Shown: positions 42,917 through 51,637 of the stretch, piece after piece
How the letters are laid out: the number at the start of each line of letters is the position of its first letter
How positions within the stretch are numbered: position 1 is the stretch's first letter
Source of the DNA: Stutzerimonas stutzeri
Lineage (GTDB): Bacteria; Pseudomonadota; Gammaproteobacteria; Pseudomonadales; Pseudomonadaceae
Length of the DNA: 64,000 bases
Assembly (NCBI RefSeq): GCF_000590475.1
Contig: NZ_CP007441.1
Coordinates: 2,052,660 to 2,116,659 of the forward strand
Direction of reading: 5' to 3'
Translations under genes and position numbers: made by a program
Notes under the pieces: generated by a model
The model's database searches: none
What the model saw: the letters and a program-made list of their open reading frames with translations, nothing else
Told to the model about the DNA's origin: nothing

Positions 42917-42925
42917 TCGAACGGG

Positions 42926-42955
42926 CGGCAGCCGGGTACGGCTGCCGTTATCTTT
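42926..42955 (+). terminator. Intrinsic terminator of hpd
   Basis: CGGCAGCCG (42926-42934), loop GGTA, CGGCTGCCG (42939-42947), then TTATCTTT. It partly enters the end of the convergent FAD gene spacing and can end both transcripts. Confidence 0.85.
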
Positions 42956-42957
42956 GG

Positions 42958-44232
42958 CTATGCCTTGGTGAACCGGTCGACCCGATAAGGCTGCGGGTCT
43001 ATCGCAGGCGTCTCGCCGCAGAGCAGACTGACTACGACTTCCGCCGTGATTGCCGCCTGGGTCAACCCGAGGTGCTGGTTGCCGAAGGCAAATAGCAGGT
43101 TGGAATAGGCTGGATGGCGGCTGATGACCGGCAGCGAGTCGGGCAGTGTTGGGCGGTGACCCATCCACTCGCTTTTCTTCATCGACAGCCGTTTAAGTTC
43201 GGGTATCAGGGCCTGGCTGTGGCGCAGCAATGTCTTGAAACGGCGCTCGAAGGGAGCGGCCCGCAATCCTCCAATTTCGGTGAACCCCACCGAACGCAAA
43301 CCTGACGCCACGGGGCTCATGACGAAGTGGCGCTCCGCCGACCCCACGGGACGATTGAGCATTGCGGTCCTGCCGTGCAGGGTCAGGTGATATCCCCGCT
43401 CAGCTTCCAGCGGCACATCCAGACCGGCCATATTGATCAGCGACTTGCTCCATGCGCCTGTACAAACAATTGCTTTGTCGCACACAAGGGTTTCCTTGGG
43501 GCCTGTCAGCGTGACCTGCCGCGCGTCTGCGTTGAGGCTGTCGATGGACTGCTGAACGAAGCGCCCACCGCGCGCCTCGAACACCCTGAACAGATGCTGG
43601 CAGAGCAAATACGGATCGCGTACCTGATACGCGTTGGGAAAGAACAGCGCGTGAGACACCGTCGTGCTCAGCGCCGGCTCTAACTCAGCGATGCGATCGG
43701 CCTCGACCAGGACGCTCTCGATGCCCCAACTTTGCAGGTAGCGGCTGTGCTCCGCGGCTTCGCGCCGACGTGAGGCTGATTCCCAAACCAGCAGATAACC
43801 GGACTTCTGCAGGTGATCGCTACCGTCAACGTCTTGCAAGGTGCGCTTCCAGGCATCAATCGCCTCGCCGTTGAGTTGCCGTAAGCCTCGCCTGGACTGT
43901 TCGACCTGCTCAGGCTTGGCCGCTGCGAGAAAGCGCAACAGCCAGGGCAGGCTGCGGTGCAGATAGCGAATCGGCAGGGCCAGTGGGCCGTTCGGATCGA
44001 GCAGCATGCGCGGCGCTCGCTGGATCGTCTCGGGTTTGGAGAGCGGGTCGATCAGTTCTGTCGCCAGATACCCCGCGTTGCCGAACGATGCGCCTTTGCC
44101 TGGTTCACCTCGGTCGACCAGTGTCACCCGGTAGCCTTTTCGCTGTGCCTGGAGTGCCGTGCACAGCCCGACGACACCTGCACCGATAACGGCAACACTT
44201 GAGCGGGTATCCGTGTTGGCTTGGGTTTGCAT
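42958..44232 (-). CDS. FAD-dependent D-amino-acid dehydrogenase-like oxidoreductase
   Basis: 424 residues from the ATG at 44232 (AGGAATGA upstream). N-terminal FAD motif VAVIGAGVVGLCTALQAQ, then GKGASFGNAGYLATE (flavin contact of the DAO family), CTGAWSKSL and the C-terminal GHRPTLPDSLPVIS plus FGNQHLGLTQAAITA. It is a paralogue of the dehydrogenase at 1507 with about the same length, though clearly divergent. Neighbours on the same strand are an NhaC-type antiporter and an ornithine-cyclodeaminase-family gene, pointing to a D-amino acid or imino acid such as D-proline or hydroxyproline as substrate. The substrate is inferred from context only. Confidence 0.87.
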   Translation of the reverse strand: MQTQANTDTRSSVAVIGAGVVGLCTALQAQRKGYRVTLVDRGEPGKGASFGNAGYLATELIDPLSKPETIQRAPRMLLDPNGPLALPIRYLHRSLPWLLRFLAAAKPEQVEQSRRGLRQLNGEAIDAWKRTLQDVDGSDHLQKSGYLLVWESASRRREAAEHSRYLQSWGIESVLVEADRIAELEPALSTTVSHALFFPNAYQVRDPYLLCQHLFRVFEARGGRFVQQSIDSLNADARQVTLTGPKETLVCDKAIVCTGAWSKSLINMAGLDVPLEAERGYHLTLHGRTAMLNRPVGSAERHFVMSPVASGLRSVGFTEIGGLRAAPFERRFKTLLRHSQALIPELKRLSMKKSEWMGHRPTLPDSLPVISRHPAYSNLLFAFGNQHLGLTQAAITAEVVVSLLCGETPAIDPQPYRVDRFTKA

Positions 44233-44246
44233 GGCGTCATTCCTGA

Positions 44247-45716
44247 TCACTGCTCGGTCACCGGCTCTAGTCTCGTCGTGCCGCTGTCGGCCGACACCTC
44301 GTTCTCCGCACGTTTGCAGAACCATCCCAACTGGGCATAAACGATGCCGATCAGCGGGGACAGCCAGCAGGCGAATGCCAATGGGGCGTAGAGGAGATTG
44401 CTGTAGTCGCCCGCCGCCACGGCCAATCCAAGCGTGCCGATCACGAAGGCCCCACCGGCGTTCCACGGAATCAGCGGAGACATCAGGGTGCCGCCTTCTT
44501 CGATGGCGCGGGACAGATTGAGACGGCTATAGCCTAGACGGTCGTATTCGGGACCGTACATCCGCCCCGGTAAGGCGATCGACAGGTAGACGTCACCTGC
44601 GACGGCGTTGGTTGCGATCGAAGTCAGGATCGCGTTGCGTTGCAGGCCCTTGATGCCGTGGCTCATCCGCATTACCGCCGATACCACTGTTTCCAGGCAC
44701 CGAGTTCGTTCCAGGGCGCCGCCGAAGGCCAGCGCGAACATCATCAGCGTAACCACCCAGGTCATCGAAGTCACACCCCCTCGATTGAGCAGGCTGGTCA
44801 GTGCCTCGCTGCCAATTTCGGTCTTGAAACCGCTGTGGGCGAAGGTCAGCAGTTCGTTGAAGCTGTAGTCGTAATTGATGAAGGCAACCACGCTGCCCAA
44901 CGCAAAACCGGTGAACAGAGCGGGAATCGGAGCAACCTTGAAAAACGCCAGCGTCATGACCACGATGAGCGGGACCAGCGCCAGGAAACCCAAGTCGAAC
45001 TGCGCTTGAAGACCCTCCTTGAGTAGACGAATCTGCTCCAGTTGGCTTTCGTCAATCATCGACTGCCCACCTACGAACAGATAGATCACAAAGGCGATCA
45101 ACATCGCCGGAATCGTGGTCGGCATCATGTTGCGGATGTGGTCAAACACATTAGTTTCGGTCACGGCTGCAGCAAGATTGGTGGTGTCCGACAAGGGCGA
45201 TACCTTGTCGCCGAAAAATGCACCGGATACCACCGCGCCTGCGACCCAATAGAGCGGAATGCCGAACGCCGTACCGATGCCCACAAGAGCAAGGCCGATG
45301 GTGCCAACCGTGGTCCAGCTCGAGCCGATCGCCAGCGAGACGAGTGAGCAGAGCAGCATGCATGCCGCGAGGAACCAGGCCGGGTTTATCAATTCCAGCC
45401 CGTAATAGATCAGCATCGGTACGGTGCCGCTTGCGATCCATACACTGACGAGCATGCCGACCAGGATAAGTGTGGCAATCGCAGGCATGGCGACGTGCAG
45501 CACATGGAAGGCGCCGGCTTCGATGTCCTTCCAGCGATAGCCCTGGATCCAGCCCACGACTCCGGTAATTGCAAAGCCAATGGCCAACGGAATGTGAGGC
45601 GTGAAGTCACCGTAGTAGATGATCTGCAGGCTGAGCAGCCCGATGGTGAGCACGATGGGAAGCAGGGCCAGCCAAATGTTGGGTGGGGCGATAGTGGGGA
45701 AGGTGGTGTCCGTCAT
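44247..45716 (-). CDS. NhaC-family Na+/H+ antiporter-like transporter
   Basis: 489 residues with about eleven to twelve hydrophobic segments (IWLALLPIVLTIGLLSLQII, LIYYGLELINPAWFLAACMLL, AFAGALERTR-like region AFGGALERTRCLE). The family signatures SLAIGSSWTTVGTIG and GDKVSPLSDTTNLA identify NhaC. Many NhaC-type proteins beside catabolic genes carry amino acids or organic acids rather than only protons. It is 14 bases upstream of the FAD dehydrogenase on the same strand, forming one operon with it. Confidence 0.9.
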   Translation of the reverse strand: MTDTTFPTIAPPNIWLALLPIVLTIGLLSLQIIYYGDFTPHIPLAIGFAITGVVGWIQGYRWKDIEAGAFHVLHVAMPAIATLILVGMLVSVWIASGTVPMLIYYGLELINPAWFLAACMLLCSLVSLAIGSSWTTVGTIGLALVGIGTAFGIPLYWVAGAVVSGAFFGDKVSPLSDTTNLAAAVTETNVFDHIRNMMPTTIPAMLIAFVIYLFVGGQSMIDESQLEQIRLLKEGLQAQFDLGFLALVPLIVVMTLAFFKVAPIPALFTGFALGSVVAFINYDYSFNELLTFAHSGFKTEIGSEALTSLLNRGGVTSMTWVVTLMMFALAFGGALERTRCLETVVSAVMRMSHGIKGLQRNAILTSIATNAVAGDVYLSIALPGRMYGPEYDRLGYSRLNLSRAIEEGGTLMSPLIPWNAGGAFVIGTLGLAVAAGDYSNLLYAPLAFACWLSPLIGIVYAQLGWFCKRAENEVSADSGTTRLEPVTEQ

Positions 45717-45811
45717 ATCTGCACTCCGTCGATGAGCGGCCTTGGGCCGCCATCCGTTCGTTATTGTTCTGTGGATGGTGCCAAGCAGGGCGTATCTGAA
45801 GCGGTGCTAGC

Positions 45812-46768
45812 TCAGCGCTGATTTCGATGGACGAGGATCGCCGCCGCTAAATCTTCTCGCGAATCGCCGACGGATTTGAAAATCGTCATCGCTTCGGCAG
45901 GGTTCGCCAATGCAGCGCGTCCAGCATGCTGCCCTCGACAGAGCTCGCTCAGTTCCGCGACGATTGCCTCGGGACGGAATGCGCCCTGGTTGATTGGAAT
46001 GATCAAATCACCGGTTTCGGACAGTGCACCCGCGCGGGTGTCAACGAATACGTCGCAGCGCTGCAGGGCGCGGTTGTCCGTTTCTCGCATGCTCGGGGTA
46101 AAACTTCCGATCAGGTCCAGATGCACGCCAGGATTCAACCAGTCGCCCAGAATCACCGGCTCGGTCGCCAGGGTTGCGCAGCTGATGATGTCAACCTCAC
46201 CCGCAACGTGCTGGAGCCGGTCGTCCCGACAAACCTTGGCATCGATGTCTGCCGCTTTGAGTTCAGCGACCAACTCGCGGGAAGCGGCTTCGTTGCGGTC
46301 CCAGACATGGATTCGGTTGATTGGGCGTACGCTCATGTGAGCGGGAATCAGACGGCGACCCATACGGCCGGCCCCGACCATCAACAAGCTGTTGGCGTTT
46401 TCGCGGGAGAGCAGGCGCGACGCCAGGGCAGACGCGGCCGCGGTCCGCCGAGCGGTCAGCTCGTTACCTTCGAAAAGTCCGAGCGGCTGGCCGGTTTTCC
46501 CACAACTGAGCAGGTAATGGCTGCTCAAGCCGGGCAGGTGGCGGCTGTTGTTCCCCGGGAAGACGTTGACCTGCTTGACGCCCAGATACTCGCCTTCGAT
46601 CCATGCTGGCATCAGCAAAAGCGTGGCCTCTGGCTCACCGGGTACGTTCATGAAGTGATGGTGCCGAACGGGAGAACAGACATCCTCCCGGGCGAATACA
46701 TCGGTCAGCGCTTCGATCAAGCTTGGCCATGGCAGGGCATCTCGGACTTGCTCGGCGTTCAGTTGCAT
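45812..46768 (-). CDS. Ornithine cyclodeaminase/mu-crystallin family protein
   Basis: 318 residues of the OCD family: LPWPSLIEALTDVFARED, the substrate-side VKQVNVFPGNN, FEGNELTARRTAAASALAS, Rossmann motif MVGAGRMGRRLIPAH and the aspartate block FVDTRAGALSETGDL. Members include ornithine cyclodeaminase, L-alanine dehydrogenase and Delta1-pyrroline-2-carboxylate (ketimine) reductase; motifs alone do not separate them. Position at the head of an operon with an FAD D-amino-acid dehydrogenase favours a ketimine reductase turning an imino acid into its L-form. Divergent from the AraC regulator. Confidence 0.88.
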   Translation of the reverse strand: MQLNAEQVRDALPWPSLIEALTDVFAREDVCSPVRHHHFMNVPGEPEATLLLMPAWIEGEYLGVKQVNVFPGNNSRHLPGLSSHYLLSCGKTGQPLGLFEGNELTARRTAAASALASRLLSRENANSLLMVGAGRMGRRLIPAHMSVRPINRIHVWDRNEAASRELVAELKAADIDAKVCRDDRLQHVAGEVDIISCATLATEPVILGDWLNPGVHLDLIGSFTPSMRETDNRALQRCDVFVDTRAGALSETGDLIIPINQGAFRPEAIVAELSELCRGQHAGRAALANPAEAMTIFKSVGDSREDLAAAILVHRNQR

Positions 46769-46897
46769 GGCGGCGGTTTCCGTTGTTTAGTGTGTGCGGG
46801 TGCCCGGGGGAGCAGGCGTTTACCTTCTGGCACCCTCATCGTATTCACATCACGCACCGCGTCATTGACCCTATCGCCGGAGTCCTATACTCAAGCT

Positions 46898-47758
46898 ATG
46901 AATCGATTCGGGGAAACGCCCCCTCACACCGATGTGTCGAGAAGTCAGGCGCGTCGTAACGTGATTGCCTGTCAGAGCGGCGAGCATCTTCATGAGTACG
47001 CTCAGGTTCTGTTCGGCTGGCGCGGGCGGATGGATTGTGAGTTCGAACATGCCGCCGGCCGGTTGGCTATTGGCAAGGCAGCCTTGGTGCCGGCTTCCGC
47101 CGCCCACGTGTATGCCGGATTGAGTGAGGAAAGTGAGCTGCTGGTGCTTGACGTGGCATGGGGCGATCCCTTCATCCAGGCGCTGGAGCAGGCATGTGGT
47201 ATGTCATTTGCGGATACGTTGTTCAGCAGTGCCGATTTCGTTTGTCTGGATGGTGAAACGGTTCCCCTGATCGAATTTGCCGTTACGCAGCTGAAGCGAG
47301 CGGAAGGGCAGGGCCGCGCCATGGTGACGTGCCAGTTGATCACCATGCTCATGACTCAACTGTCGCAGCTGTGTTCGTCCGGTATCGCCCAAGTGCCCAT
47401 GCATGCGCGTCTCGATCTCGCCGAACTGAACCGTATGATCAATGGACGGCTATATCAGCCGCCTACCAACGGCGAGCTGGCCGCTCAGGCGAACCTTAGT
47501 GAAAGCCATTTCAGTTGCGTATTTCAGAGCCAATACGGCATTACGCCGCAACAACATGTGATGCGCCTTCGCATGCGCCGCGCACAGTTTTTGCTACTCA
47601 ACAGCGCCATGTCGCTTTCGGCCATTGCGGCCGAAATTGGCTTCGCCGACGCCTCCAGCTTCTCGCGGGCTTACAAGTGTCGCTTCAATGAGACACCCGG
47701 TTCTTTGCGCAGCGCTCGACCCACGAGTTGTCGATACTCGAGCGCTACCGAAATATGA
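46898..47758 (+). CDS. AraC-family transcriptional regulator
   Basis: 286 residues from the ATG at 46898; the frame is open far upstream but that part runs antisense through the cyclodeaminase gene and is not coding. The N-terminal half is a cupin-like sensor (HLHEYAQVLFGWRGRMDCEF, AALVPASAAHVYAG). The C-terminal 100 residues hold the two helix-turn-helix motifs (TNGELAAQANLSESHFSCVF and LSAIAAEIGFADASSFSRAY, then FNETPGSLR). It diverges from the cyclodeaminase-antiporter-dehydrogenase operon, so it should be its activator, with the transported amino acid as likely effector. Confidence 0.92.
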   Translation: MNRFGETPPHTDVSRSQARRNVIACQSGEHLHEYAQVLFGWRGRMDCEFEHAAGRLAIGKAALVPASAAHVYAGLSEESELLVLDVAWGDPFIQALEQACGMSFADTLFSSADFVCLDGETVPLIEFAVTQLKRAEGQGRAMVTCQLITMLMTQLSQLCSSGIAQVPMHARLDLAELNRMINGRLYQPPTNGELAAQANLSESHFSCVFQSQYGITPQQHVMRLRMRRAQFLLLNSAMSLSAIAAEIGFADASSFSRAYKCRFNETPGSLRSARPTSCRYSSATEI

Positions 47759-47799
47759 CACTCGGGCAATAGTCGTCCGTTGCGACAGATTGCGACCCG

Positions 47800-48588
47800 T
47801 CACGCATCCACCGATTTCAAAAAACGCTCAACCGCTTCGAGGACGGCCTTCGGATGCTCCCTGTGTGGGACATGCTGGCAGTTTTCGAGCAGTAACTGGT
47901 GTGTCGGGCCTTTACCCAGCGCGGCGATGCGCTGAGGGTGAGCGATGGAGCCGTATTCGTCTTCCAGACCGTGGATCGCCAGTAAAGGGCAGGCGAAGTC
48001 GCGTGCGCTGTCTGCAATCGTCCAGCCGGCATAGCTGTCAGACAGCCAGGTATCGATCCACGCCGAGAGGATCCATTGGGCCTTGTCACCATGATATTTG
48101 CGCAGCCGTTCCAGTTGACCAGGTTCGGCGAACGCTGCTCGGGCTTGGCGAATGCCCTGAAGAGTCCTGTCTTCGACGAAGGCCAAGGCGGACTCAGCGA
48201 TCAGCGCGCGGCAATGACGCGGATAGCGCGACGCCAGGCTGGTCGCCATGATGCCGCCCGCGCTGTGGCCGAATGCAATGAAGTACTCGATATCCAGGGC
48301 TTGCCACACCTGGGGAAAGAGACGCTCGGCTTCGTCGCGAATGTAATGATTCGACCAGCCACCGGGATGCGGCATGGACCGTCCGAATCCGAGGCGGTCG
48401 TAGGCGATGACGTCGCGCGCGGTGGCCGCTGCGAGCCGCTCAGGAAAGTCGCGCCACAGCTCGACGCAGCCGAGGGAGTCATGCAGCAGGACGATTGGCG
48501 TCTTGCGCGTGTGGCGCGTACGCCAGCGACGCGTGAAGACCTCGCCGTGTTCGGTTGGCAGGTAGCGGTCTTCAATTGAAACGTTCAT
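47800..48588 (-). CDS. Alpha/beta hydrolase
   Basis: 262 residues from the ATG at 48588. Alpha/beta-hydrolase fold with oxyanion region IVLLHDSLG, DRLGFGRS, nucleophile elbow FGHSAGG (serine 109), an acid-bearing HGLEDEYG and the catalytic histidine in CQHVPHREHP. No signal peptide, so cytoplasmic. Substrate unknown. It ends facing the AraC gene and is probably transcribed independently. Confidence 0.9.
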   Translation of the reverse strand: MNVSIEDRYLPTEHGEVFTRRWRTRHTRKTPIVLLHDSLGCVELWRDFPERLAAATARDVIAYDRLGFGRSMPHPGGWSNHYIRDEAERLFPQVWQALDIEYFIAFGHSAGGIMATSLASRYPRHCRALIAESALAFVEDRTLQGIRQARAAFAEPGQLERLRKYHGDKAQWILSAWIDTWLSDSYAGWTIADSARDFACPLLAIHGLEDEYGSIAHPQRIAALGKGPTHQLLLENCQHVPHREHPKAVLEAVERFLKSVDA

Positions 48589-48906
48589 CGATGAGTTCCG
48601 GGGAGTCCATTGACTGCGATGCCGGATAGCGCGCATGGCTTATGTTTTGCCTGCGTGAAGCGTGCGAGACAATGGTCAAACTCATCAACCTGGCTGAGCG
48701 GTTTGGACAATCCCAGCCGTGCATGCATGTGGGGAGATAAATCTTCATCGTTCAGGACATTCGGCCCATGCCTTCGCCTATGTCCTTCCTTCGCCCGGAT
48801 GTTCGCGGGCTGCGCAGCAATTGAGCCCATCTCGGTGGCCGCGAAAGCCACCGATCCAGGCCCTGCGCAGGAGATACCGTAACTCCCGCACCTGGCGCAT
48901 TGCCGC
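48589..48906. other. Intergenic region, hydrolase / pirin
   Basis: 318 bases with no credible gene, repeat or operator that I can see. Confidence 0.4.
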
Positions 48907-49611
48907 TTAGCCGGCAGTGTCCACCAACACCAGTTCGGCATCTTCGTGGGCGGTGATCCTTATGAGCGTCTCGTCGTGGATAGCGGCACCATCGCGCGTT
49001 TCCAGCGCCACGCCGTTGATATCCACCTTTCCCTTGGCCGGCACCAGATAACCGTAGCGGCTGGCGTCGGCAAAGCGGTATTCGATCGTCTCGCCGGCCT
49101 TCAGGGTTGCGCCCAGCACACGCGCGTCACTGCGGATCGGCAGCGCGTCCTCGTCTTCTTTCAGCCCGCTGGCCAAGGCCACGAACTGGCCGGAACGGTC
49201 ATCCTTGGGAAACGGCTTGGCACCCCAGGCCGGCGGCTCGCCACGACGGTCGGGGATGATCCAGATCTGGAAGATCTGTGTGACATCCGATTCGAGGTTG
49301 TACTCGGAATGGCGGATACCGGTTCCAGCGCTCATCACCTGCACGTCACCTGCCACGGTACGCCCTTTGTTGCCCAGGTTGTCCTCATGGGTGATTGCCC
49401 CTTCACGCACATAGGTAATGATCTCCATGTCGGCGTGGGGATGTGGCGGGAAGCCGGTGTTGGCGGCGATGGTGTCGTCGTTCCAGACCCGCAGCGCGCC
49501 CCAGTGCACACGCTCCGGATCACGGTACTCGGCGAACGAAAAATGATGCTTGGCATCGAGCCAACCGTGATGGGCGCCACCAAGGGTATTAAAAGGGCGA
49601 TGTTCGATCAT
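48907..49611 (-). CDS. Pirin family bicupin protein
   Basis: 234 residues. The N-terminal cupin has the metal site: PPHPHADMEIITYV and GTGIRHSEYN, together with FAEYRDPERVHWGALRVWNDD before. The second cupin is shorter. Pirins bind Fe(II) and many have quercetin-dioxygenase-like activity or act as redox-sensitive protein partners. It is divergent from a LysR regulator with a 174-base gap, a very common arrangement that implies control by that regulator. Confidence 0.93.
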   Translation of the reverse strand: MIEHRPFNTLGGAHHGWLDAKHHFSFAEYRDPERVHWGALRVWNDDTIAANTGFPPHPHADMEIITYVREGAITHEDNLGNKGRTVAGDVQVMSAGTGIRHSEYNLESDVTQIFQIWIIPDRRGEPPAWGAKPFPKDDRSGQFVALASGLKEDEDALPIRSDARVLGATLKAGETIEYRFADASRYGYLVPAKGKVDINGVALETRDGAAIHDETLIRITAHEDAELVLVDTAG

Positions 49612-49685
49612 GCTGTTTCTCCAGGTCGATTCGTTTTCGATGGAGCCACTATAGGCAGCAGGAACAATCTTTAGAATGGAATTGA

Positions 49686-49704
49686 TGGAATAAGATACTT
49701 TCCA
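49686..49704. promoter_or_regulatory. LysR-type binding site between pirin and LysR genes
   Basis: TGGAA-N9-TTCCA (inverted repeat) in an A/T-rich gap, central between the divergent start codons. It fits the T-N11-A pattern of LysR recognition sites. Confidence 0.55.
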
Positions 49705-49785
49705 TTTCTTAAGCTATTATCAGCCACCTGCTAAGTAACCCGGGGATGTAAGGATTGCCATGATTGGATTAGTTCGAGGCGTGTT

Positions 49786-50715
49786 ATGAAAAGGTTACCG
49801 GATCTCGAAGCCTGGGCGATCTTCGCCAAGGTGGCCGAAACGGGTTCCTTCGCCCGGACCGCAGCCGAGCTGGGCCTGTCGCAAGCCACCATTTCCAAGG
49901 CCATCACGCGACTGGAGGCGCGCATGAAAACCATGCTCTTCCACCGGACCTCACGGCGGATGTCGCTGACCGAAAGCGGGCATGCCGCGCTGGAGCGCGC
50001 CGCTCGCATCCTGGCTGAGGGCGAGGCCGTGGAGGCCGAAGTAACCGAGCAGTCGACCAGCCTGCGCGGGCCCATCCGGATTGCCGCACCGATGTCGTTC
50101 GGTGTTTCGCATCTCGCGCCGGTCTTGCCCGAATTCATGGCGCGGCATCCCGACGTGGTGCTTGATGTCAATTTCAGCGACGAGATGGTCGATCTGGTTG
50201 CCCAGGGGGTCGATTTGGCTCTGCGAATCTCGACCCTGGCCGATTCCAGTCTGTTGGCCCGGCGGTTATGCACCGTGCGCATTCTGTTGGTCGGCTCACC
50301 AGCCTATTTCGAGCGTCATGGGCGTCCCGGCCACCCGCGCGATCTGACCGGGCATCGCATCTTGCAGTACAGCTATTCACGCGGTGGCAGCAACTGGCGT
50401 TTTCGCCACAAACGGCATGGCGAATTCGCTCAGGCGCTGTCTGCGTCGCTGCTAGCGAACAATGCCGAGGCGCTGGCACCCGCATTGCAAGCAGGCCTGG
50501 GGCTGGCCTTGCAGCCAGAATTCCTGGCCTGGAAGGACATGCAGTCGGGGGCGCTGGAGACGGCGATGGACGATTGGCAAGTCGAGTCGATCGCGCTGCA
50601 TATCGTGACCCCGCCAGGGCGCAGCCGTCCGGCTCGCGTGCAAGCGCTGATCGAATACCTGGCCGAACGCTTCGCCGCCGCGCCATGGGCGCAGGCCGAG
50701 GAAGGGCTGATGTGA
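49786..50715 (+). CDS. LysR-family transcriptional regulator
   Basis: 309 residues. The N-terminal winged helix-turn-helix (LEAWAIFAKVAETGSFARTA, AELGLSQATISKAITRLEAR) and a type 2 periplasmic-binding-like effector domain (PIRIAAPMSFGVSHLAPVL, DLALRISTLADSSLLARRL). SD GAGGC lies close to the ATG. The divergent pirin gene and the inverted repeat at 49686 make pirin its obvious target. The inducer is unknown. Confidence 0.94.
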   Translation: MKRLPDLEAWAIFAKVAETGSFARTAAELGLSQATISKAITRLEARMKTMLFHRTSRRMSLTESGHAALERAARILAEGEAVEAEVTEQSTSLRGPIRIAAPMSFGVSHLAPVLPEFMARHPDVVLDVNFSDEMVDLVAQGVDLALRISTLADSSLLARRLCTVRILLVGSPAYFERHGRPGHPRDLTGHRILQYSYSRGGSNWRFRHKRHGEFAQALSASLLANNAEALAPALQAGLGLALQPEFLAWKDMQSGALETAMDDWQVESIALHIVTPPGRSRPARVQALIEYLAERFAAAPWAQAEEGLM

Positions 50716-50964
50716 TCGCCGCTTGAGAAGTCAAGACGCAAGCCGACCCAGGCCGCCGCAGTCATTCGCTTGTCACCGCTTCGGGTAAACGTAGAGGGGC
50801 TGGCCCCGTCCGCTGGCCGGGCAACCAGGTGTTCGAATCCTTTGGCCTGTTCCTCGCGACCTTGCGGTCATGGACGGTTGTAGAACTGCCCTCGGCCAAG
50901 CGGGCTTGCCCAACTGGCCCAAAGGCGTAGCATGACGGGCAGCATATGAATCGCCGAGGCGCCC

Positions 50965-51525
50965 ATGCGGTATTCCGAAGATCACAAAGCTCAGACCCGT
51001 CAGCGCATCGTCGAAGAGGCCGCGCGGCGTTTTCGTCGCGATGGTGTACACGCGACTGGCCTGCAGGCGCTGATGAAAGCGCTGGACCTGACGCACGGTG
51101 GGTTTTACGCCCATTTCAAGTCCAAAGATGAGCTGGTCGAGGAGGCACTGCGCTATTGCGCGAGTGAGCTCGACGAAGTCACCACCAGCAGCCTGTCGGG
51201 CGACCAACCGCTGGCCACGTTCATTCGTCATTACTTGTCGAAGGGCCACCGCGCCGCGCCGGCGCAGGGCTGCCCGTTCCCCACGCTGTCGGCCGAACTC
51301 GGCCAGCGTGGCCAGCCCAGCCCGGTCACCGACGAGTCGGTGAGCAATCGGTTGGCGCAGATTGGCACCCACCTTGAAGATGACCAACATGCGGCGCTGG
51401 TGCTCAGTGCCCTGGTCGGTGCGCTGATGTTGTCGCGCAGCGTGGTTGATCCGGAATTGTCCGACCGCTTGCTCGAGGACACCCGCACCAGCCTGCTGAA
51501 GCTGACTGGCGCGGATTCAGCCTAG
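50965..51525 (+). CDS. TetR-family transcriptional regulator
   Basis: 186 residues. The DNA-binding domain is clear (RQRIVEEAARRFRRDGVHAT, GLQALMKALDLTHGGFYAHFKSKDELVEEAL). The C-terminal ligand domain contains QGCPFPTLSAELGQ, the cysteine-bearing segment shared by TetR proteins that govern efflux or reductase genes. It is convergent with the MFS gene next door, whose promoter region contains an 18-base palindrome (52888) that could be its operator. SD GAGGC upstream. The 249 bases before it show no gene. Confidence 0.92.
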   Translation: MRYSEDHKAQTRQRIVEEAARRFRRDGVHATGLQALMKALDLTHGGFYAHFKSKDELVEEALRYCASELDEVTTSSLSGDQPLATFIRHYLSKGHRAAPAQGCPFPTLSAELGQRGQPSPVTDESVSNRLAQIGTHLEDDQHAALVLSALVGALMLSRSVVDPELSDRLLEDTRTSLLKLTGADSA

Positions 51526-51573
51526 CCGCAGGGCGGTCAGGCGGTCGGCATATATCGCCTGGCCCCGCTGATA

Positions 51574-51598
51574 GCACTGGTGACCAGTGCCGTTTCTT
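51574..51598. terminator. Palindrome between convergent tetR and MFS genes
   Basis: GCACTGG-TGA-CCAGTGC (51574-51590) followed on the + strand by CGTTTCTT. A short but perfect stem placed exactly where both transcripts must stop. Confidence 0.55.
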
Positions 51599-51637
51599 GG
51601 GTGTTGGCGACGTGCATGGACTGCTGGGATTTTGCAA

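Noticed and set aside
45926..46897. An N-terminal extension of the AraC regulator
   Set aside because: The frame is open but runs antisense through the cyclodeaminase gene; the regulator family begins at the ATG at 46898.
50831..50840. GTTCGAATCC, identical to a tRNA T-loop
   Set aside because: The flanking bases do not form a T-stem, and no anticodon arm or acceptor stem can be drawn around it.
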